Below, one piece after another: positions 6,832 through 10,158 of a stretch of DNA of 10,158 bases (positions within the stretch are counted from its first letter, which is position 1; each line of letters begins with the position of its first letter). The stretch covers positions 1 to 10,158 of the forward strand of contig CAYRXH010000087.1 of assembly GCA_964428185.1 (NCBI GenBank). Reading direction: 5' to 3'. The notes beneath the pieces are model-generated. The model searched no databases. It worked only from the letters and a program-made list of their open reading frames with translations, and was not told where the DNA came from. The position numbers and the translations under genes were made by a program. The stretch is from CAYMAZ01 sp964428185 (GTDB lineage Bacteria; Bacteroidota; Bacteroidia; Bacteroidales; DTU049).

Positions 6832-8111
6832 GATATATCAGGGAACAAAGTGGCTCCGATGCTGCATGACAGACATTTTTTCAGAGTACAGTAGGATGAA
6901 TGAAGCTCAAGCAGTGCCTGTGTTTCAGAAGCATTTTCTGCATGAATATGAAAAGATTTCCATTTTCTGATGATACTGTTGTCTTCAGGATCTGTTTGTT
7001 CAAGAATTCTGATTGCATTTTCAATGCGGGAGTGTTGTTTGTGAAAATTGCCGTATAAGTAAATAAACGGGATAACAACATTGATGATCAGGCTGTCAGT
7101 GGCCTGTTTGCCCATTGTATTTATTGATTTACTGCTTGTGGAACCCCCAAATGAATAATGATTTGTCCAGTATGATGATGCATCTGCACTCAGGATTTTT
7201 CTAATAGTAATAAGATCTGCACTACCCAGAATTTCGCTCAGCAATGAGCTGATACGTGTGAGAATATCAGCAAATTGCGCAATCCGGACAGTGGGAAAAT
7301 TTCCGGGACGTGTGCGCATAAATTTCCATGTTGTCGCATTGATTGGGGTCAGACTGTATTTTGTTTTTAAAAAAGAGTATTCTTTTTTCAGTGCGGATGG
7401 ATATTCTTCCGATGAATTTATTGGAATAAGTCCCGATTGTCCGAAAAGGAGAGCCTCGGTCTGAAATCTGTTGGTCCTGTGCCATAAAATAATTCTCAGC
7501 GGAATTGAACGGGCAAGCAATAAAAATGCATCATTATTGAGCCGGAACCCCATTGCTGATGCTATCCACTGGTAAAATGTCTCTTCCCAGCACATGTTGT
7601 TTGAATCCATGAGTTTTCTGATCTGATCTGTTTTGCGTTCCAGCCGCTCCTTAAGAAGTTTCCCAAGCCATGGTTTGACAAAGATATGCTTCAGGGATTT
7701 CAGGATGTTGCTGCAGGGGATCCAGGAAGAAGATGAAACAAGAGAATAATATGTGTCAATGTATTCTTTGTTGATATAAGGTTTTAACTCTATGACAGGA
7801 ATTTTATCAAAATGTTCCTCAATGTCGGTATCATGTTCATAAACAACATGCAGAATGACTGACTTGTAAGCCTCATTATTCTGATGTCTGTGTTTCAGCC
7901 AGTTGGATGTTTTTATATGGATTTCAACATTACCTGCCCATAATGTGTTCTCAAGTTTAATTCTGGCACCTGAGAAATCGGGTCCGGAATCTTTGTTCAG
8001 TGTTCCTTGATGGATCACTTCAAGATCTTTTCCTCCGATAGTTTGAAGTTGCTGAGGAAACTTTCTGTGTTCCCAGATGTAAGATAAAAGATCTTCTATG
8101 ATTTTTTTCAT
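6828..8111 (-). CDS. DUF2851 family protein
   Basis: The 427-residue product matches, from memory, the Bacteroidota-typical DUF2851 family, whose function is not known to me. Recognisable family-like stretches are the N-terminal LLSYIWEHRKF (8-18), HQGTLNKDSGPDF (34-46), LWAGNVEIHIK (57-67), SNWLKHRH (69-76), VILHVVYEHD (85-94), SWIPC (129-133), FYQWIASAMGF (179-189) and the Cys-containing C-terminus. There is no signal peptide or membrane segment, so it should be cytoplasmic. Two features suggest chemistry: a PD...E-x-H arrangement (Pro44-Asp45, Glu63, His65) resembling a variant PD-(D/E)xK nuclease core, and a terminal C-x4-C-x2-C cluster (Cys408, 413, 416) plus Cys133 that could bind metal or an Fe-S cluster. 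Both are inferences. The gene appears monocistronic with its own -7 element. Confidence 0.88.
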   Translation of the reverse strand: MKKIIEDLLSYIWEHRKFPQQLQTIGGKDLEVIHQGTLNKDSGPDFSGARIKLENTLWAGNVEIHIKTSNWLKHRHQNNEAYKSVILHVVYEHDTDIEEHFDKIPVIELKPYINKEYIDTYYSLVSSSSWIPCSNILKSLKHIFVKPWLGKLLKERLERKTDQIRKLMDSNNMCWEETFYQWIASAMGFRLNNDAFLLLARSIPLRIILWHRTNRFQTEALLFGQSGLIPINSSEEYPSALKKEYSFLKTKYSLTPINATTWKFMRTRPGNFPTVRIAQFADILTRISSLLSEILGSADLITIRKILSADASSYWTNHYSFGGSTSSKSINTMGKQATDSLIINVVIPFIYLYGNFHKQHSRIENAIRILEQTDPEDNSIIRKWKSFHIHAENASETQALLELHSSYCTLKKCLSCSIGATLFPDIS

Positions 8112-8126
8112 GTTGCTGATTCTTTA

Positions 8127-8134
8127 CAAATATA
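8127..8134 (-). promoter_or_regulatory. -7 element of the DUF2851 gene
   Basis: On the minus strand TATATTTG is a perfect TAnnTTTG, continuing into TAAA as at 2111-2122. Predicted transcription starts near 8120, about 10 nt before the ATG at 8111, which supports that start. The -33 position (20 nt upstream) carries only CTG. Confidence 0.55.
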
Positions 8135-8183
8135 AAAATTGTCTGTTGATTTTTCAGTTGTATTTTGGATGACAAGAAAAAAA

Positions 8184-8214
8184 TTGTATTTTTCATTGAA
8201 ACTTTGTAATTTTG
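8184..8214 (+). promoter_or_regulatory. Promoter of the coiled-coil/zapA/rny operon
   Basis: TTG (8184-8186) is followed after 20 nt by TAATTTTG (8207-8214), giving the full Bacteroidota -33/-7 arrangement. The leader to the ATG at 8238 is about 18 nt. The -7 element lies between two copies of a 12-bp direct repeat, which could make the promoter a regulated one. Confidence 0.65.
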
Positions 8215-8229
8215 CAGATTGAAACTTTG
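8195..8229 (+). repeat. Pair of 12-bp direct repeats flanking the -7 element
   Basis: ATTGAAACTTTG occurs perfectly at 8195-8206 and again at 8218-8229, a 23-bp period or about two DNA helical turns. The first copy abuts the -7 element; the second covers the predicted transcription start and leader. This spacing fits a dimeric repressor site, but could also be a local duplication. Confidence 0.7.
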
Positions 8230-8237
8230 CCAAAGAT

Positions 8238-8528
8238 ATGGAGGATTATTCATTGCTGGTTGCCGGGCTGGAGTACAAGGTCAGACAACTGATTGACATG
8301 AAAAATCAGATATCGAAAGAGTTTCAGGAAACAAGGGAGCAATTTGCAACCCTTCAGTCTGAAAATCAGATGCTCAGACATCAGCTTGGAGAAATCACAA
8401 AGCAGAAACAAATGCTTGAGATATCAAATACGATTGAAGAATCGAAGGATGCAAGAAAGCTTAAGTTGATGATCAACGAATACATCAGGGAAATTGACAA
8501 ATGTATTGCATATTTGAAAAGTGAATAG
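8238..8528 (+). CDS. Short coiled-coil protein upstream of zapA (ZapB-like candidate)
   Basis: The 96-residue product is almost wholly helical with heptad-like hydrophobic spacing from about residue 5 to 62 (LEYKVRQLIDMKNQI, LQSENQMLRHQL) and a shorter second helix at about 70-93. It has no signal peptide or membrane segment. I recall a similar small coiled-coil gene before zapA in other Bacteroidota. Size, coiled coil and neighbour suggest a ZapA partner analogous to ZapB, bridging the FtsZ ring, but sequence identity to ZapB is not evident and the role is inference. zapA begins 3 nt after its TAG stop, so translation is likely coupled. It is the first gene of the operon. Confidence 0.82.
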   Translation: MEDYSLLVAGLEYKVRQLIDMKNQISKEFQETREQFATLQSENQMLRHQLGEITKQKQMLEISNTIEESKDARKLKLMINEYIREIDKCIAYLKSE

Positions 8529-8531
8529 GAA

Positions 8532-8825
8532 ATGGAAAACGAAAAATTAAAAATATCAGTGTATATAGCAGAACGAAAGTATATGCTGTCTGTTTTCCCT
8601 TCCGAGGAAGCCGGTGTGAGGAATGCTGTTGAACAGATTAATCTGCAGCTAAAAGATTTGACTGGAAAGTATGCATTTAAAGACAGACAAGATATTCTTG
8701 CAATGATTGCCTTACTCAACACCACTAAGATGATTGAGCATGAAAGGAATCTGAATTATATGAATGATTCATTTGGAAAACGCCTGTCAGAAATTGACAC
8801 TCTATTAAAGGATCAATTGTCATAA
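8532..8825 (+). CDS. zapA: Cell division protein ZapA
   Basis: ZapA is a small cytoplasmic protein that binds FtsZ and bundles its filaments at mid-cell. The 97-residue product has the family layout: an N-terminal globular beta-alpha part (ISVYIAERKYMLSVFPSEE, followed by VRNAVEQINLQLKDL) and a C-terminal helix (about residues 52-95) carrying the tetramerising coiled coil, with DRQDILAMIALL (51-62) as the most typical stretch. Length is close to normal for the family. It follows the coiled-coil gene by 3 nt and precedes rny by 65 nt. The three are probably one transcription unit, an arrangement I know from other Bacteroidota. Confidence 0.88.
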   Translation: MENEKLKISVYIAERKYMLSVFPSEEAGVRNAVEQINLQLKDLTGKYAFKDRQDILAMIALLNTTKMIEHERNLNYMNDSFGKRLSEIDTLLKDQLS

Positions 8826-8853
8826 CATCCTTATCGTTGACATAAACACTTTG

Positions 8854-8887
8854 TTTCCGTTTAATAAATATAAACTTAAAACGGAAA
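8854..8887 (+). promoter_or_regulatory. Hairpin in the zapA-rny spacer
   Basis: TTTCCGTTT (8854-8862) and AAACGGAAA (8879-8887) form a perfect 9-bp inverted repeat around a 16-nt AT-rich loop. It ends 3 nt before the rny ATG. No U-tract follows, so it is not an intrinsic terminator. In mRNA it would cover the ribosome-landing region of rny and might control its translation or be a cleavage site. No convincing promoter lies in the spacer. Confidence 0.5.
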
Positions 8888-8890
8888 ACT

Positions 8891-10158
8891 ATGGAAGTAT
8901 TTGTAATTATTGCAGCAGTTGGCGGAATCGCATTGGGATTCTTTACAGGCATGGTTCTTCTCAGAAAAAACATTGAGAAAAAAAGTTCTCATATTGTCAG
9001 GGATGCCATCAATGAGGCCGAAATGATAAAAAAAGACAAAATTCTCGAGGCGAAAGAAAAATTTCTTCAGTTAAAGAGTGAACATGAACGCCAGGTAAAT
9101 GAGCGTAATAAGATGATTTCTGCCACTGAAAACAGGCTGAAACAAAAGGAGCTTACAGTGAATCAAAAGTTTGAGGAGGTTCAGAGAAAACAAAAAGAAG
9201 TACAGCAAATGAGAGATAGTCTTGGAATTCAGATGGATGCCTTTGCCAAAAAAGAAGCAGAAGTAGATAGAATGCACAGAAGCCAGATAGAACAACTTGA
9301 AAAAATATCCGGATTGTCGGCTGTTGATGCAAAGAAAGAACTTGTTGAAAGTCTGAAAACAGATGCTCAGGCTGAAGCCATGACATTTATCAGGGATACT
9401 ATAGAGGAAGCAAAGATCACAGCCAATATGGAGGCAAAAAAGATTGTGGTTGAAAGCATTCAACGCACAGCCTCTGAACATACTATTGAGAATACTGTCT
9501 CAGCATTTCCCATTGAAAATGACGAAATGAAAGGAAGGATTATTGGAAGGGAAGGCAGAAATATCCGTGCACTTGAGGCAGCTACAGGTGTTGAAATCAT
9601 CATAGATGACACTCCTGAAACAATTATTCTTTCAAGTTTCGATCCTCTGAGACGCGAAATTGCTAGGTTATCTCTTCAGAAACTGGTTGCTGACGGAAGA
9701 ATTCATCCTGCACGTATTGAAGAAGTTGTGGGAAAAACAAAAAAACAACTGGAACAGGAAGTTTTGGACATCGGAAAGAAAACACTGATTGATCTGGGAA
9801 TTCATAATATGCACCATGAACTGGTGAGATTAATCGGGAAAATGAGATTCAGAAGCTCTTATGGGCAGAATCTTCTCCAGCATTCAAGAGAAGTTGCACA
9901 ACTGAGTGCTGTGATGGCTGCTGAACTCGGACTGAATCCAAAACTTGCCAAGAGAGCCGGGATACTTCATGACATTGGAAAGGTGCCCGATAATGAACCG
10001 GAAGCACCTCATGCACTGATAGGGATGAAATTTGCTGAGAAATTCAAGGAACACCCAGAAGTGATCAATGCAATCGGCGCTCATCATGAGGATATCGAAA
10101 TGGAAACTCTTATTGCCCCTATAGTTCAGGCTTGTGATGCGATTTCCGGTGCCCGACC
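8891..10158 (+). CDS. rny: Ribonuclease Y (3' end outside window)
   Basis: RNase Y is a membrane-anchored endoribonuclease that starts mRNA decay. The visible 422 codons begin with a single N-terminal membrane segment (about residues 3-24), then a long charged coiled coil (about 25-200) as usual for the family. A KH RNA-binding domain follows, with the GxxG loop in GRIIGREGRNI (Gly219-Gly222). The HD phosphohydrolase domain has His331 (LLQHSREV), the His360-Asp361 pair (GILHDIGK), His398-His399 (AHHED) and Asp416 (ACDAISGA), so the catalytic metal site is intact. The frame is open to the window edge; family proteins are about 510-525 residues, so roughly the last 100 are missing through window truncation, not mutation. 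The ATG is preceded by a hairpin rather than a Shine-Dalgarno sequence. Identification is essentially certain. Confidence 0.97.
   Translation, partial: MEVFVIIAAVGGIALGFFTGMVLLRKNIEKKSSHIVRDAINEAEMIKKDKILEAKEKFLQLKSEHERQVNERNKMISATENRLKQKELTVNQKFEEVQRKQKEVQQMRDSLGIQMDAFAKKEAEVDRMHRSQIEQLEKISGLSAVDAKKELVESLKTDAQAEAMTFIRDTIEEAKITANMEAKKIVVESIQRTASEHTIENTVSAFPIENDEMKGRIIGREGRNIRALEAATGVEIIIDDTPETIILSSFDPLRREIARLSLQKLVADGRIHPARIEEVVGKTKKQLEQEVLDIGKKTLIDLGIHNMHHELVRLIGKMRFRSSYGQNLLQHSREVAQLSAVMAAELGLNPKLAKRAGILHDIGKVPDNEPEAPHALIGMKFAEKFKEHPEVINAIGAHHEDIEMETLIAPIVQACDAISGAR

Noticed and set aside
6761..6970. Plus-strand open frame of 69 codons across the gpmI / DUF2851 junction
   Set aside because: It overlaps the ends of both real genes out of frame and has no recognisable features.
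8381..8725. Minus-strand open frame of 114 codons across the coiled-coil gene and zapA
   Set aside because: It lies opposite two well-supported genes and its Ser/Ile/Phe-rich translation looks like a shadow.
8837..8865. TTGACA-N17-TTTAAT, resembling an E. coli sigma-70 promoter before rny
   Set aside because: The other promoters here follow the Bacteroidota TAnnTTTG form, and Bacteroidota primary sigma factors do not use the TTGACA/TATAAT pattern; likely chance in AT-rich DNA.
9071..9481. Minus-strand open frame of 136 codons opposite rny
   Set aside because: It is antisense to the RNase Y coiled coil, is Phe/Leu/Cys-rich as expected from the complement of Lys/Glu-rich codons, and has no promoter or family resemblance.

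Overview
This window looks like an ordinary chromosomal housekeeping segment of a Bacteroidota (Bacteroidetes) bacterium, most likely of the order Bacteroidales. The evidence is AT-rich intergenic DNA, promoters of the TAnnTTTG (-7) type, start codons without Shine-Dalgarno sequences, several proteins closest to Bacteroidota versions as I remember them (LpxK with DDAFQHR, a DUF2851 protein, a ZapA - RNase Y operon), and a lipid A gene showing a Gram-negative envelope. I cannot name a genus. There is no mobile element, CRISPR array, tRNA or rRNA. All assignments come from reading the sequence, without database searches.

Layout. (1) 34-1894, minus strand: lpxK (lipid A 4'-kinase) followed by a 29-nt-overlapping purine nucleoside phosphorylase gene. 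(2) 2143-4234, plus strand: a polyprenol-phosphate mannosyltransferase-like GT2 gene (TTG start) and a dihydroorotase gene 4 nt apart. (3) 4231-4668, minus strand: a small exported protein of unknown function whose stop codon overlaps the dihydroorotase stop. (4) 4814-6831, plus strand: a small putative lipoprotein and gpmI (cofactor-independent phosphoglycerate mutase). (5) 6828-8111, minus strand: a DUF2851 protein whose stop overlaps the gpmI stop. (6) 8238 to the right edge, plus strand: a short coiled-coil protein, ZapA, and RNase Y, the last cut by the window end.

The genes alternate in small operons, with three divergent promoter regions (about 1895-2142, 4669-4813, 8112-8237) and two convergent junctions that each overlap by exactly 4 nt. 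Functions are core metabolism and cell biology: nucleotide salvage and synthesis (PNP, dihydroorotase), glycolysis (GpmI), envelope biogenesis (LpxK, mannosyltransferase), cell division (ZapA and coiled-coil partner) and mRNA decay (RNase Y). I found no complete new system. The points most worth following are the nuclease-like and cysteine motifs of the DUF2851 protein, the 12-bp direct repeats around the zapA-operon promoter, the hairpin just before the rny start, the Asp at the base-recognition position of the PNP, and the near-leaderless lpxK promoter.
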